Part shown: positions 23,352-36,177 of the stretch, piece after piece
Layout: each line of letters starts with the position of its first letter
How positions within the stretch are numbered: the stretch's first letter is position 1
Origin: Stachybotrys elegans
Lineage: Eukaryota; Ascomycota; Sordariomycetes; Hypocreales; Stachybotryaceae
DNA length: 64,000 nucleotides
Direction of reading: 5' to 3'
Assembly (NCBI GenBank): GCA_020746835.1
Contig: JAGPNK010000009.1
Span: 1,116,001-1,180,000 of the forward strand
Notes under the pieces: model-generated
The model's input: the letters and a program-made list of their open reading frames with translations, nothing else
Database searches by the model: none
What the model was told of the DNA's origin: nothing
Translations under genes and position numbers: made by a program

Positions 23352-24239
23352 CTTGGCATGTCTGTCGCACCGTGATATGCGTTAATATGGGCCGTATGAG
23401 CGAAGGTGCGTCGGCAGCAGCTCACTCGCGGCTACAAGGCGGGAACCAGGTGGCATGGCTTGACCAACGCCCATCAGTGATGGGCTGGGTGAGCCTTGGC
23501 TGTAGTCACGTGTGTGGGCGTCAGCGACGGCTACATATGTGAGGGAAATTCCTGCTGAAGGATACTGTCAGCGTATCACCATGCGTATTGCGGAGCGCTT
23601 AGTCGTGGAGTACCTTCGCGTCGGAGCAGCACCAATGTCCGATTTTACCTCACCAATGCCCAGCACCCATGCACATTCGGTAAGTACTCCGTAGTCGATA
23701 TAGCATTATTACCCTCACGCATAAGCTGATGGGTAAGCCACAGCCATCGACTAAGTGAATCTAGGACAACCCTAGACGGCCCCAGACGGCCTCAACCTCG
23801 CAGGGCGGGTACCTCATCATTGCATCCATGGTTTAAAGGGCTTGGCAACTCAGATCCAGCTGACAACTACTCCGTATGGCGGCCGAGAGGATCGGGATTG
23901 AACTAACCACATCGGGTCACTAATATCCTATTGGCTACAGAGGGGACATCGCCAACAGCTTGAGATTGCAGACGACATGGCGATTCGATAATTGATCAAG
24001 CTATTTCCAGCATCAAGCCACGTAGGGCATGTAAACGTATCGGGAGTTAGACGCCCCGAAGGCCCCGAACGACATGGTTAAATCCGATGTATGGTATATA
24101 AAGAAGCCCGGCTTGGTTCCATCATTGTCGGTACCTCGTTCAATGCCACGACAAGTTTAGAATATTCCCGACTTAACACATCCCACCCTTTCCTCATCTT
24201 GAAGCATAAGCGGCGAGTGTTTGCCAAGCTGAAACAACA
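23352..24239. other. Shared 0.9 kb promoter, regulator / SDR
   Basis: Divergent promoter region, with a TATA box at its right end for the SDR gene. No coding feature seen. Confidence 0.55.
24095..24102 (+). promoter_or_regulatory. TATA box of SDR gene
   Basis: TATATAAA, 138-145 bp upstream of the ATG at 24240. Confidence 0.45.
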
Positions 24240-25363
24240 ATGGATGTCATGCTCAAGATATCAGTCGAACAGTTGACCAAAGTGCCCATGCTGGCGAGCG
24301 AGTCAACGTGCTCAGGCAAGACCTACATAGTCACAGGCAGCAACACTGGCCTAGGACTTGAGACGGCACGGCACCTGGTCAACTTCACCGCCGCCCGGGT
24401 CATCCTGGCTGTGAGGAACCTTGCAGCAGGCGAAAAGGCCAAACAGGACATAGAGAAGTCGACGGGTCGGCAGGGAGTAGTCGAGGTAAGCATGCAAAGG
24501 TGTCACTTTGATAACGTCCCACGCTCGGTTCCGAAACTGACATCTTTGACAGGTGTGGCAACTCGACATGGCGTCTTATGCGTCTATCCAGGCCTTTGCC
24601 AAGAAGGCGTCAGCCGAAGTGGAAAGAATCGACGGCTTTGTTGCCAACGCAGGCGTCATGGTGGATAAGTGGCAACTGGTAGAGGGTATGGAGATCACGA
24701 TTTTTGTTAACGTTATCGGCACGGTATTTCTCGCGGCTCTCATGCTGCCGCAGCTGGTAGCGAGCGGGCGCAAGTATGACACGCACCCCACGTTTGCTTT
24801 TGTCGGGAGTGCCCTCTCCTACTCTGCCAAAGGCGAGGTGGACAAAAGCCGCACGGGTGGTTTCTTCAATGGCTTCAACGACCAGAAACGGGCCAGCTTG
24901 GCTCAACGGTGAGTCCCTCTCCACTTCCCGCTCAACCAACCAATCCTACTAACACGTTCTGGCTAGATACTCTCTCTCAAAACTCGTGGAAGAGTGTGCT
25001 GCACGTCAGTTCGCAGCTCTGTGTCTGGTAGAGCAAACGGGTGTAGTGATGAACATCGTGGCTCCGGGAATGTGCTGGACCGGTCTGGGTCGGGACACAG
25101 GGTCCGTCACCAAGGCGGTCCTGGCCGGTCTAAGAGCCACGGGGGCGCGAACCCCAGAGGTGGGAAGTCGAGTGATTGTAAGTGGGTTGGTGATGGGCGA
25201 TGAGAGCCACGGGAAACTCATCTCGGGATCCAAGATCAAGGAGCACTGGCAGCCCACCTGGTTTAGCAATGCAGAAGGCCAGCAGCTGCAGAAGGACATC
25301 TGGAAAGAGCTCGTTGACATATTGGAAACGGTCCAGCCTGGATGCATCTCTCAGCTTAGCTAA
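24240..25363 (+). CDS. Short-chain dehydrogenase/reductase
   Basis: Exons 24240-24485, 24553-24908 and 24967-25363, 332 aa. Cofactor motif TGSNTGLG near residue 34, VANAG in the middle, and catalytic YSLSK created at the second splice junction. The length, and the C-terminal extension with a loop ending in a QLQKDIWKEL helix, resemble fungal SDRs found in secondary-metabolite clusters. Substrate unknown. It shares its upstream region with a fungal transcription factor on the other strand. Confidence 0.9.
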
Positions 25364-25662
25364 AATCGCCATATACCGAACTAGAACCACTACTCTGTAC
25401 TTCGCTAGTATGGGGGTGAGCAGTACTAGACAATGTTATGTCAGGGGAGTCTTCGCGCTGACCACCTTTGCCTTCCTGCATAATGCATCGTCGGAAGTCT
25501 TCCAGTGGCGTTTATGGAATGGCGAGTGTAGTTATAGCTGTCTCCACCATTACAAGGCAAAGCCAACATTCTGCCGCTTATCACCTGCACTGGATGCGTG
25601 ATATCGCTTGGATTAATTATGTTAAAATTCGTGTCGATTGTGATGCCCGATGCGGAGCACCT
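25364..25662. other. Intergenic 0.3 kb between convergent genes
   Basis: 3' ends of the SDR and F-box-like genes meet here; nothing else seen. Confidence 0.6.
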
Positions 25663-27378
25663 TCACCACCAACGTCGGACATCCTGTGACTGTAGATGTA
25701 CGAGCCCGTGCTCATGGCGTATCTGGCTAAGTGACAAAGGGTGCAAGAGCTTGTTCCGGAGCTTTAACACGCTCAAAGGCTCGTAGAAGCTAAGCAGCTC
25801 TGGTTGCCATAGCACTTGCTTTGCAACGAATGCCTTCTTTGGCATCGCATCGAGAGACATTCTCTCCAACTCGTCAAAGAGAGTAAAGGACATATGAAAG
25901 AGAAGCCCAGTGTAGACCTTGAGCTTTACCGCCTCACCTATTTCGATGCGAAACACATAAGCCTCGTCAAAGCGCGGGGAAAATTCCCAGACCTCCATGA
26001 TCTTTAGACAAGGCATGCGATACAATGCTGCAGCTCCTGCTGAGATGAGCACCTTTTCTAGGGCCATCATACTGCTTCCTTCTGATATGATGTGCGTCGT
26101 GAGAGCCAGATGCTCGAGTTTGGCAAAGAACGGGGTCGTTTGGAGCACTTCTTTCCACCCTGGGATAGAGGGATCGATCGGCGTAAAGAAGTTGCAGGCG
26201 TCGACCAAAAAGGAGGCGGACACTTCCTTGAGGTTGCGTGCTAGCTCGGCCAGCAACGCTCCTAATTTCACAATAGGCGGTCTGGGCCACCTAGGGCCGA
26301 ACGCATAGAGGATCGGATTAGACTCTTGGAAGAGATGTATGCTGCAAAGATTCATGGGCAGGAGATCAGAAAGAAGACGGCAAATATCTGGACCAGGCGG
26401 TTAGTATTTGATTCAGAATGCATGGTTCTCTCAAGCTTACCTCTCTGCAGTCGGGTGTGAGACCATGAATCCAAAAGCTCCCATGTCTCATATCTGACCT
26501 GTCGAACATTCACCATGCTTTCCCTCAATACTTTGCTCACGATGCGGCACGAAATGTGACGGTAGTACTGTCTTCGTATCGCAAGACTGGTGAGAACCCC
26601 GACCTTGGGGGGCTTGATAAGCCGGCCTCGTGGATCGCGGACACGGACACATAGAGGCAGGCCGTCACCCACTGTGGCCACAAGCCGCTTCCCTCCCTGT
26701 AAGTTGAGGCCCTCCCGACGAGTGGCACTCCATCCCGGGCATGACAAGTTGGATTGAGAAGCCGTGCTATGGTGGTATTGATAGGCCATATCGAGACGCT
26801 CGTCGAGGTATAGGCCATCGTGAGAAGGGAGTATGTCATACCCTTCACTAAGTCTAAAGTCTCGCAGTCCATGCTGCCCGTCGCTCGGCGAATACACCCC
26901 GAGGTCCAAGTCGATACCAGGACTGGACTTGCGTGGCTCCCACTTAGATAGGATAAGCAGTAAGTGGAACAGCGCATTGACAAAAATGTGTTCGTTTCTA
27001 TAGAGATATCTGGTTAGCCACTACTTCACCGGCTCACGGAACAGCCGTGTTTTATCCTTACCTCTTACTGGTTGCGTGATCCTCTTCGGCCATACATTCT
27101 GAGCAATCGTATTCATCAAGCCTGACGCGCATGCTTATGGTTCTGACACGAGCTTGGCGTCTTGGATGGTAGCCCACTATGCCTTCCAGGTCTTGAAGAC
27201 GATCCTGGTCAACCAGCAAAGTCTCGAAATTGACCCATTCGAAGTACCCCTGCCACTCTCTGCAGACAGACGCGGCGCGGGCGCGGGCATATCGGTCGGC
27301 GCGCAAGTCTATGCCGAGGAGAAAGTAATCGAAGACGAGCCGGCGAATCTCAGCGGGCAACTGGTTCCAGCCTGCCAT
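25663..27378 (-). CDS. F-box-like protein
   Basis: Exons 27378-27062, 26997-26441 and 26387-25663, 532 aa. It begins with WNQLPAEIRRLVFDYFL, an F-box-like helix pair, followed by a long region of LRR-like alternating hydrophobic segments (for example FAKLEHLALTTHI, CLKIMEVWEF) common in fungal F-box proteins of the 2EXR/DUF6546 kind. It would be expected to act as a substrate receptor of an SCF-type ubiquitin ligase, but the target is unknown and the F-box identity rests on the N-terminal motif alone. Confidence 0.78.
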
Positions 27379-28038
27379 GGTGAGGGGTTGGGCGTTGAAG
27401 TAGGGGAGACGAAGGGAGGAGAGTTTGGTGCAAGTTTGTGACGATGAGAAGAAAGGCACAGTGTAGAGGAAAAGGGGGCTACTTTTTAGGATGTAAGTGG
27501 AGGTGACGAACATGTTTATATGGTTGGCATAGTTGATTAAACTTTTGCATTTCAAAGTATGATTTGTCTACGATACTTTCCTTTCATGTTTGAATTTCAC
27601 CTAGCTCGCGGAAACCGATTTGAGAGGATGGATGGAAGTATTTTGGTAGCTTCTCAGCTTCAATAGGAGATGCCTGTGGGCTTTTAGAACCCTCTTTGAA
27701 CATTTACAACATAATATATTTGTCTTGGTTACCCCCAATAATAAAACTAATCTCAAGCTCAGTTGTTGATGCTCCACGTCCAGGATACTCAACAAACCAC
27801 ACTGTCGCCCTCGGAAACTGAATACGTTGATTGGTCCACAGCTTCCAGACCCATATAACCTCATGCCAGTGGGGCCGAAAGATGCCGTGAGATGGATGAA
27901 TCGGCAAACATGATATGCCCTTCAGACAATCTGTTCTCGGGTATAAATACCGTTCGACCATCTCATGTCATTTGAAGTCTGCAGAATCATTCTCTTTTTT
28001 TATCCAATTTGATCCCGCTTGAAAATATCCCCAACACC
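27379..28038. other. Divergent 0.7 kb promoter region
   Basis: Between the F-box-like gene and an SDR gene; has a clear TATA box at 27942 for the latter. Confidence 0.55.
27942..27949 (+). promoter_or_regulatory. TATA box of SDR gene
   Basis: TATAAATA 90-97 bp upstream of the ATG at 28039. Confidence 0.55.
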
Positions 28039-29055
28039 ATGGACCCCGTCAATACCAAGCCGTATCAGCTGCCAGCCCAGGCAGTTTGGCTAAGTGAGAC
28101 CTCCGGACAAGCCTAATAAACGACATTATCTGACTGATATTCTAGTCACTGGCTGTTCTTCAGGCATTGGTCGAGCTCTGGCAACCCTGATAGCCAGTCG
28201 GCCTCGACAACGGTTGATCGCCACGGCCCGAAAGTTGACAGACCTCTCGTATCTCTCAGATGATGACCCGGATATTCTCAAGCTCGTCTTGGATGTCACA
28301 TCGCCCACTTCTGTCAATGGGGCGTTTGCCTCTGTGGAGGAGAAATTAGGTAAAGATACCAACATCGACGTAGTCGTCAACAACGCCGGATATTCGCTTT
28401 CTGGAGACACAGAAGCAGCCACGGAGGAAGAAACCCATCGAGAGATCGAAACGCTCTTCTTCGGGACAGCCAGGGTGACAATGCAGGCCGTCAGAGTCAT
28501 GCGACAGTCTAAAAATCACCAGGGCGGCATCATCTTCAACATCTCCTCTTTGGCAGGCGTATGCGGTTTTGCTGGTCATGCCTACTACCACGCCGGCAAG
28601 TTTGCCGTCGAAGGCTTCTCCGAGTCGGTTGCACGGGAAATGCACCCCGATTGGAACAGTACGTCACCACAGCACATATTGTCTCTCCAGACGCAGACGA
28701 ATAAGCTGACGCATGACAAGTAAACTTCTGCATCGTTGAGCCCAGTGGAGTCAGAACAAACTTCGAAGGGCACAGCAAGGCGCGCATCCAACCACACCCC
28801 GCCTACGCAGCCGAGGACATGCCATCGCGCAAGCTGGAGAAATATGTCGAGAGGGGCCTTAAATCCGGTATGCTCATCGAACCGTCAGCCATTGCCGATA
28901 GCATCTATCACATCGCCAGCCGTGGAGAATGTGTTCCGCTGCGTCTTCCGCTGGGGGCTGCGGCTTGGGGCCTTTCCAAAGCAAAGCACGAAGGGGCGCT
29001 CCAAGGATTGGACGCGGTCAAGGAGATGAGTTTGTTCACCAAGAAATTAAATTAG
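28039..29055 (+). CDS. Classical short-chain oxidoreductase
   Basis: Exons 28039-28093, 28146-28658 and 28721-29055, 300 aa. A short N-terminal exon joins to ITGCSSGIG (cofactor binding). VVNNAGYS and NISSLAG follow, then the catalytic Y-H-A-G-K. The C-terminal VEPSGVRTNF is typical of the family of small bacterial- and fungal-type oxidoreductases. No substrate assignment is possible. The second intron was chosen because the AAG acceptor at 28718-28720 restores IVEPSG in frame. TATA box at 27942. Confidence 0.9.
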
Positions 29056-29284
29056 ACGGACCTCTTCTGCGTGGCTGATGCTTGAGAGAGCTGGAGGACT
29101 TGTTTGTTTAGAGGTGGAAGCATCCCCACAATTAGGAGGATAACACGAATATCGGACTAGCGATTTTGGAAATTCTTCTATGTGCATATCGCCTCATTCT
29201 CACACATTGTGATGGTGCCACTGGAACTGAGGGTGAAATTTTGAGTGACAACAGACGTAGCCCTTTACACTTGCTTTATTCGCC

Positions 29285-30010
29285 ATGGAGGAGCTTCCCC
29301 TTCAGCCCGCGGGGATACTGATGCAAAACGACTTTATCACGCCCGAGCACGAAGCAGAACTGCTCGAAATCTTCCGTCACAAGCTGGAATGGCCTCAACG
29401 ACCAGGGCGCGTCTCCCTCCACTACGGCTACACATTCAGCTACAAGACATTTGGGATTGATCAAGATATCCCCTTTATTTCTTTCCCAGACTGGCTCGTC
29501 CCTCTGCTCCCTACAACTGAAGGTCGACCACCAGACCAAATCTGCCTCCAGTACTACGCCCCCGGCACCGGCATCCCTCCACACGTAGACACGCACAGCG
29601 CCTTCGACCAGCTGTACGCACTCTCCCTCGGCGCCCCAGTCTTCATGCAGTTCCGCGACGGCGCAACCGGGCGGAGGGTCGACGTGGATCTGCTGCCAAG
29701 AAGCATGATGCAGATGCGGCAAGATGCGCGCTTGCATTGGACGCACGGCATAAAGTCGCGAAAGACGGATACCCTTCCCGACGGAACCGTGAGGCCGAGG
29801 ATGGATCGGTGGAGTCTCACATACAGATGGCTCCGAGAAAGGGCCGTATGCGACTGCGGGAACGAGAAGCTCTGCGATACTGCACAAAGAAAGATAAACG
29901 TGGAAAGGGTGTATCGATGGAAGGATTACGAAGCCGAGGACAAGAAGAAGGAGGAAGAGGCATTGACAGCCAAAGTATTGGATAAGGGGGCGCAGACTTC
30001 TCTCGCATAA
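29285..30010 (+). CDS. AlkB-like 2-oxoglutarate/Fe(II) dioxygenase
   Basis: Single exon, 241 aa. Contains the double-stranded beta-helix of AlkB proteins. The iron ligands are seen as HVDTHSAF (H-x-D), LHWTHGI (distal His) and the 2-oxoglutarate-binding arginines in RMDRWSLTYRW. The order fits ALKBH8-like or related eukaryotic AlkB homologues that act on nucleic acid or modified tRNA, but no RRM or methyltransferase domain is attached. The C-terminal 60 residues are charged with a CDC..C motif. Role in repair or RNA modification is inferred from family only. Confidence 0.85.
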   Translation: MEELPLQPAGILMQNDFITPEHEAELLEIFRHKLEWPQRPGRVSLHYGYTFSYKTFGIDQDIPFISFPDWLVPLLPTTEGRPPDQICLQYYAPGTGIPPHVDTHSAFDQLYALSLGAPVFMQFRDGATGRRVDVDLLPRSMMQMRQDARLHWTHGIKSRKTDTLPDGTVRPRMDRWSLTYRWLRERAVCDCGNEKLCDTAQRKINVERVYRWKDYEAEDKKKEEEALTAKVLDKGAQTSLA

Positions 30011-30488
30011 TGACTTGCTGAAGAAGCAAGGATTCATATCGGCAACGACCTGCTTCAAGATTATGGGAAGGTTACGGCGCACTTGGTTGCTCGACAATGC
30101 CTGACACACCTGCTATCGATCTCATCAACGGAAGCCTTGATGACCCCATGGTATGTGGGACGTGACTTTTATTAGAAGTTGTTCGGCGTTGGAATACCTT
30201 CAAAATAAAAAGAAAGAAGCACTTGACATTAAAAGATGGCTCTGTGGTGCTGAAGGCAGCTGCCGTAGATTCACATGGCATATAAAATATACCGGAGGGC
30301 ACATCCTGGTACAAATCCCTAGTCATGAATTGGGGACGTAGTTAAAGGCGCAACGATGAAATAGGAGCTCGTCCAATGATGAGTAAATACATAACATACG
30401 TCATTATAAACAGGCTGGCTCGTGTCGCTCGGAGACATCCCTTGCGTAAATAAACATGTGACATACAGAACCAGATTCTCCAGCCCAT
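30011..30488. other. Intergenic 0.5 kb between convergent genes
   Basis: 3' regions of the AlkB-like and AA8-AA12 genes; no feature seen. Confidence 0.6.
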
Positions 30489-32635
30489 TTAGCTGGTTCT
30501 GAAGAGCAAATACAGCTCGCCTTGCCGCGAGTTGTCACTCGCTACAATCAGACGAGTGAAGTCAAGGTCCCAGACAATGCCACTAGGGCGGAAGCATCTG
30601 GAGCTGCTGCAGCCGCTCTGGGGATCCCAGAGGATATCATCGTATCCTTCTCGGCTGTCCTGTGCGGCAACAGGTTCGTAGCCATTGTCTCCATTGGTGA
30701 AAGGAATAGTGACAACCTTGTAACCGGTAGGAGTACGACGGTTCCATGAACCGTGGAGAGTGACGAACAAGTTCTCGCCGGCAGGGTCGAACTTGGCATC
30801 AATGGGAGCAGAGTGGGCTTGGATAGCCAGGCGAGGACGCCTGGACATCTCCTCGCAGGTAGCGTCACTGAAGGTGCTGTTTGGCTCAGGTAGGAACTGA
30901 GAACCGGTGGCTGGTGTTCCATCGGGGAACTGCTCGCCGCCCCATACCGTAAAGCAAGTTGGGTAGCCGTACCAAAGTCCTTCAGGAGCAGCTGGGTCAC
31001 CCACTGTTATTAATTAGCACTGAAGCCCTATCAAGAGAGAATGGTTTCACTGACGGTAGTTGAGTTCTTCGGCTGGGTTGTCCTCCACAATAGAGGTGTC
31101 TTGGCCGTCGATGGTACGGACAAACTCGTCAGCACTGTTTTCGACTCCCCAGATCCTAATGGACGGTTAGCAGTCGAATCTGAGATTGATGATGACGAAG
31201 GAGAGCCTACATATTGTTGGGGTCCACAGCAATCGCAATTTCGTTGCGAAGTCCATATCCCATGAAGTCACCCTCGGTGGTGTAATCGTACCCTCCCTCA
31301 GGGGCACTGGAGATGTCAAAGACCTTGACAAGAGCACGTCCTGCAAACTTGTCGAGGGATGCCATGTCCATGTTGGTGTGGCTGCCCAGGCTCACGATAA
31401 TCAAGTCGGGGGTAGCGGGAGGAACGACGACAGTGCGAGTAGAGTGAGAAGCCTGGAACATGTCTCTCACTACAACAGTCTCGCCGCTGACGGATTGACT
31501 GGCGGAGTCGTATTGGTAGCGCCAGACCGTGCTAGAGGATGAGACGTACAGTGTCGCGCCGTCGGGGGTGAGGGCAACACCGTGGTTCAGCTGAGGTCGA
31601 CTGATGAGCGTCTTGGATGAGGCAATGCAGCCGTCAGCCCCAAAGGTATGGACAGTAAGGCCCACGCCCACGTTGATGACCAGGAGGTTGCCAGCGCTGT
31701 CAACGGCCATGCCACGGGGTGTCCTGACGTTGCCAGCAATCTTGACAAATCCCCATCCATCGGCAACCTCGAGAGGGAAAGCGCTGGTAAGGCCGCAGCT
31801 AGTGGGAATCGGCAGCTCTGCTGGAGCAGTTCCACTGGCAGTGGGCTGAGAGGCAGTCGTCGTGGATGAAGCCGTCGAAGTAGGAGCTGGCTCCTCGCCG
31901 CCACCACCGCCCACCCATTCCTCAAAGTCGGCCGACTGAGCAAGGTTGAAGTCGACGCCCCCGATGGCTGCAGAGTCGTGTATCGTGAAACCAGTCTCCG
32001 GGTCGTCGGGAGAGTCGACGGGGGTGGTTGAGTAGACAAATCCCATGGGGTTTGCAGCGCCCGGGTCAAGCGAGTTGGGCGGCGAAGAGATGAGATCCTC
32101 CCATGAAGAGCATCCCGAGCACATGACGGTCGAGACCCAGTGGGTGCCGTTGACAAACGAGCCATCAAGCACGCTGACGGTCGCACCCTCGTAAATTGAG
32201 GGGAGCGAGTAGGAGCTTTCACCATAATTTAGTCGAACCATACCTAGATGATTTGGTGGATGGAGGAGGGACTCACTATGCTACTCGACCAGACGCCACG
32301 GTGCTGTCTCCGTTGGGCCATGTGATCAAGAGCGGCACATTGGTCATCCGGCTGCCAAAGGCAATGCCGGCGTATCCAACCGTGATGGGCGCTGTGACCT
32401 GGGCGATGAGGTCGAAAGGCGCGGCATCAGCCTCGGGGATAGCGAAGCCATACGTCACACCACTCGTTGCCGAGGTGTAGGATGCGAAGCAGCGTCCAAG
32501 GGCATCGCAGTAGGAATCCTGGGCAGAAGCTGCTCAGAGTGTTAGAGCTACGCGCTGCATCGAATTGAGCCACATCGACTCACCAGTTTGCAGGAAGGCT
32601 GCAGCGGCAGCGGCGAACACACCACGGCGCATCAT
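30489..32635 (-). CDS. Secreted AA8 cytochrome - AA12 PQQ-dependent sugar dehydrogenase fusion
   Basis: Five exons: 32635-32584, 32529-32277, 32215-31211, 31155-31055 and 31003-30489, 641 aa. Signal peptide (residues 1-20), then a DOMON/CDH-type haem b domain (about 21-200; conserved Cys pair, a Met in FGSRMTN and a His near 181 as likely haem ligands). A Gly/Thr/Ser-rich linker (about 204-239) and a six-bladed L-sorbosone/pyranose dehydrogenase domain (about 240-641) follow, the latter with GMAVDSAGNLLV, LNHGVALTPDG and LRNEIAIAVDP blades. Splicing at 32277/32215 restores the RVAYSYSLP strand aligning with CDH cytochromes. The enzyme should oxidise pyranoses or aldoses outside the cell using PQQ and pass electrons through haem to acceptors such as LPMOs. 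A CBM1, present in the Coprinopsis enzyme, is absent. Confidence 0.88.
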
Positions 32636-34042
32636 GATGGCAGACGGAGGGATGCTGTCACAACACTGAGTCCTGGCTGATCAAGCAAATTGATGCGCGG
32701 GCAAAGGCAGGTTATATTTCTTCTTTGCCAGCACCCCCTAGTCTCTCCCCACGTACGCCAGCCAGTCTGCTGCCTCTCACCTTCCCCGGCAGCCAGGTGT
32801 GTCTCTGTCAAGGATAGAGTACGAGTGGGTCGTCGCTGGCTTGGCAGGACTGACTTGCTCGTAAATCTACAAAGATGCATTGAATACACGCTGATCATCT
32901 AAACATGCACGTTGAGCTTAGCCCGTCCAGGCAAGTGACTCGACAGTGGGATGGCCGGCCTCCGATGATGAATCCAGCATGCCTGCGACGAATTGCCGGA
33001 CGCGACTCGGACTTTGGGCCGTAAATGACCTGGTATAAGGGGTGGCTGCAAGGAACCGCTGGGTAATCCCTGCAATAAGAAGGCAGCGTATACAAGCATA
33101 ATGTAAACTTTATTAACGTTATTCTGCAGAGGCCCCAACAGCTCGCCGGGCAGCCATGGCACAATCGAAGTGCATTTGTATCTGCGTAGTGGTATATCCA
33201 TGAGCACATTATGAATGGCAAGGACGGAGAGGACGGTGGTGATCCCCTATCCACTCGCACGTTCATCCGAGGTCCTGACGGATACTCTGCATCCGGGGAA
33301 TTTTTTGGGCGTGGGAGCCACACGCGGCGATCTGCGGAACTGTTCTGGCTATAATTTGTACGACAAGGCGTGCGTGATGCCTACAAGTGATGGACGCCAA
33401 TGTTGCTGGAAGCTGGACGGAGAAGAAACGATCGTCATACTGCATTTGGAGATGGTGGGCGGCTCTTGGAGAACGCACCAATCGAGGCCGGATCATTCAC
33501 AATGCATCGGCGAGGCTCCACGGTAGCCAAGGGGTAGAAAGCATGGGGTGGTCACACATGAACAAAGTCGTGTGTGCCTTGGAGTGCTTGAAACAAGGGC
33601 CAGGGTGTGTTTAATGGCAGTTTCCCGAGCCCAACTCAGAACGAGGCTTCAATACAACTTTTTATTGTAAGCTATACATCTGACTGTTCGTCCCTTTTCC
33701 TCGAACACAAGTTGCCATGACAAGCCTCACATCCCAGTTGTTTAGAATCCGTTGGCCGCCGTCCCTTACCCCCTCCATTTAACCCGACCTGTGGACCATG
33801 GAACCGCACAGACTTGGACGAATAGAGCATGTGCCGTAACCTACTTGCCCGATATAGCCTAAAATTCCCACTATTGACACGGGTATCTGACAGGTTGCCG
33901 GTCAAGCAATGGAGTTGCTGTAATAGGACGCTGAGGCACAATTGCATAAGCTTCCCCGGAAATTACATTAAGCCAATATAATCTACAAGTATTAACGCCT
34001 TACAAACCATGATCCCATACTTCCCTCAGTCTGGTTCGTTTC
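32636..34042. other. Intergenic 1.4 kb, no gene seen
   Basis: Upstream of the AA8-AA12 gene and beyond the 3' end of the MFS gene; contains only short chance frames. Confidence 0.55.
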
Positions 34043-36177
34043 TCATGCGGGCGTCTTTTCCCTTTCCCCATTGGGTTTCTTGACTTTGATCGACCTCCAT
34101 TCGAAGAAGAAGCTTGACACCAGCGCCAGGCCTACAAGAGGGATCACAGAGTAAAAGACTTGCTGCAAGGCCTCATTGTAGATGTGTATGAACTCGGGCA
34201 AGATTTCCGGGCGGACCAAATCTCTGAAGGCCGTCGCGCCCGCTCCAACAACCTCGCGTACGTCGACCCCGGTGATGTTGTGCGTCTTTGCCAACCGGAC
34301 CATCTCGTTTTGGAAGATGTTGTTTCCCACGGAAACGAACACAGCGCCTCCAAAAGACTGAGAAGCGACCACGGCCGCGGTGCCGATAGATACTTCATCC
34401 TCAGGCAGCACCGTCTGGACAGCTGTAAAGCCTTGTTGAATAGACAGACCAAGGCCCGCGGCAACAATAATCTCATAGATTGCCCACTCAGCGGTTGTTG
34501 TCTTTGTAGTCAGGGTCGTGAGCAAACCAGCCCCCACCATTGCAATTGCATTGCCGACAATGCAGGGAGGGACGTAGTATCCGACAATGGAGACGAAAAC
34601 GCCAGCGACGAGCGCCCCAAATGCGTTGACGATGAAGTAGGGAATCATATTTACTCCAGACGTGAGCGCACTGTCGCCGCCTACGCCTTGGAACCAAAGC
34701 GGGAGGAAGAAGGTCATGGAAAGCAGTGATCCGTAGATCATGAAGCCCATGACGCAGGATGCTGCCACGGACCTTTGGCAGACAATGGCGGGGGGCAGTA
34801 ATGCGCCGTCCTGCTTCCACCACTGCCAGATGATGAACAGGACAGCCGAGATGCCAGAGCCGCACAAGAGCCCGACGACGCGAGCCTCGCCCCATGGTTG
34901 GCCTTCAACGGTAAACTCCAGCGCCAGAAACAGCATGACGGCGGCAATAAGAAGAATTGCATTGCCGACAAGATCCAATTCCAAGAACCGACTCATCCAA
35001 GAGCGGTGTTCGTTCTTGGGCCTGTTTGAGCGATAGCAGAAAATAAATGCCAATATTGTGATGCCGCCGACCGGGAGATTGATGTAGAAACACCACCGCC
35101 ATGTCTGTTACAGAGTCAGCTTGGTCAGACCTAGACATATCTAGAGGCAACTTACTACTAAGTCGGTAAAGACACCGCCAAACAAGGGTCCTACAGAAGC
35201 ACCAACACCGAACCTAGACCCATTAGCATCACATACTCCCCATACCAAGCTGGACTCACATCATTCCCACAATGGCCATGTGGATAGGCCGTGTCCTCGG
35301 GGGGATTGACGTCGCGGCAATTGTGAAGCTCCCGGTCAGGATGCCAGCGCTTCCAAACCCAGCAATGGCTCTTCCAATGATGAGTGTCAGGGAATTTGGC
35401 GAGACGCCGCAGATGAGCGATCCAATCTCAAAGGTGACAACAGCAACGAGGTATGACCATTTGCTTGAGAAGAGAAGGAAGATGCGGCCAAAGACAGGCT
35501 GGAAAGCACATGCAGTGAGCAGGTAGGATGACCCGTACCATCCGATATCCCTGGTTGATTGGAACTCGCGCGTAATGTATGGAATAGCCTGCATATACTT
35601 AGCGGTGTCTACAATTCATGTATGTCGGTGCGCGTACAGTTGTGATGATTGTTCGGTCCAAGGAGATGAGAAACACAGCGAGGCATATTCCCACGAGGAG
35701 AAAGAATAATGCCCAGCCCTCCACGTAATCAGTCTGGGGCTCGTCGGTCGAATTTCTGTCTTCCTCTGCTCTTTGTGAGTCGGTCTGAGCAGCACGAACT
35801 TGGCGGAGATATTCATCTTCACCCTTCTCGTCGAGCTCCGGGTTGAAAGGCCTAGAGAAACGGCTGATCTTGAGCCCGGCCTTGCCAGGATGTCTCTGGT
35901 CGTGTGCCTTGGGTAGAGACTGAAGACGATCTCGCTTCAGCTCCTCTTCACTCTTGTCTGGGCGTTCTGCCAGATAGCGGAGTGAAGGGGCGAGGTATTC
36001 GGATATGATGCTGATGGCATCGCTTCCGTAGCCCTCCAGTTGCGGTGTTGTAGCTGGGGTATTGTCGCTAAAGACACCGCTTGGGATCTCGTTAAGATCA
36101 TCCAAAGCGGTGTTGGGACGTATCTGTCCATTGCGATGCTTCACGAGCTCGGCCTCTGAACCGCTTGTGTCCGACAT
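34043..36177 (-). CDS. MFS drug:H+ antiporter, DHA2 family (14 TM)
   Basis: Exons 36177-35638, 35588-35260, 35213-35156 and 35104-34043, 662 aa. A long cytosolic N-terminus (about 155 residues, acidic/basic) precedes TM1. LDRTIITTAIP crosses the first splice site and is the DHA2 motif D; the second half of TM4/5 has GRAIAGFGSAGI. Fourteen hydrophobic segments continue to residue 640. Members export toxins, drugs or self-made metabolites through the plasma membrane. It lies 0.7 kb from a thioesterase-like gene of the same orientation and may belong to the 34-51 kb metabolic group. Confidence 0.9.
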
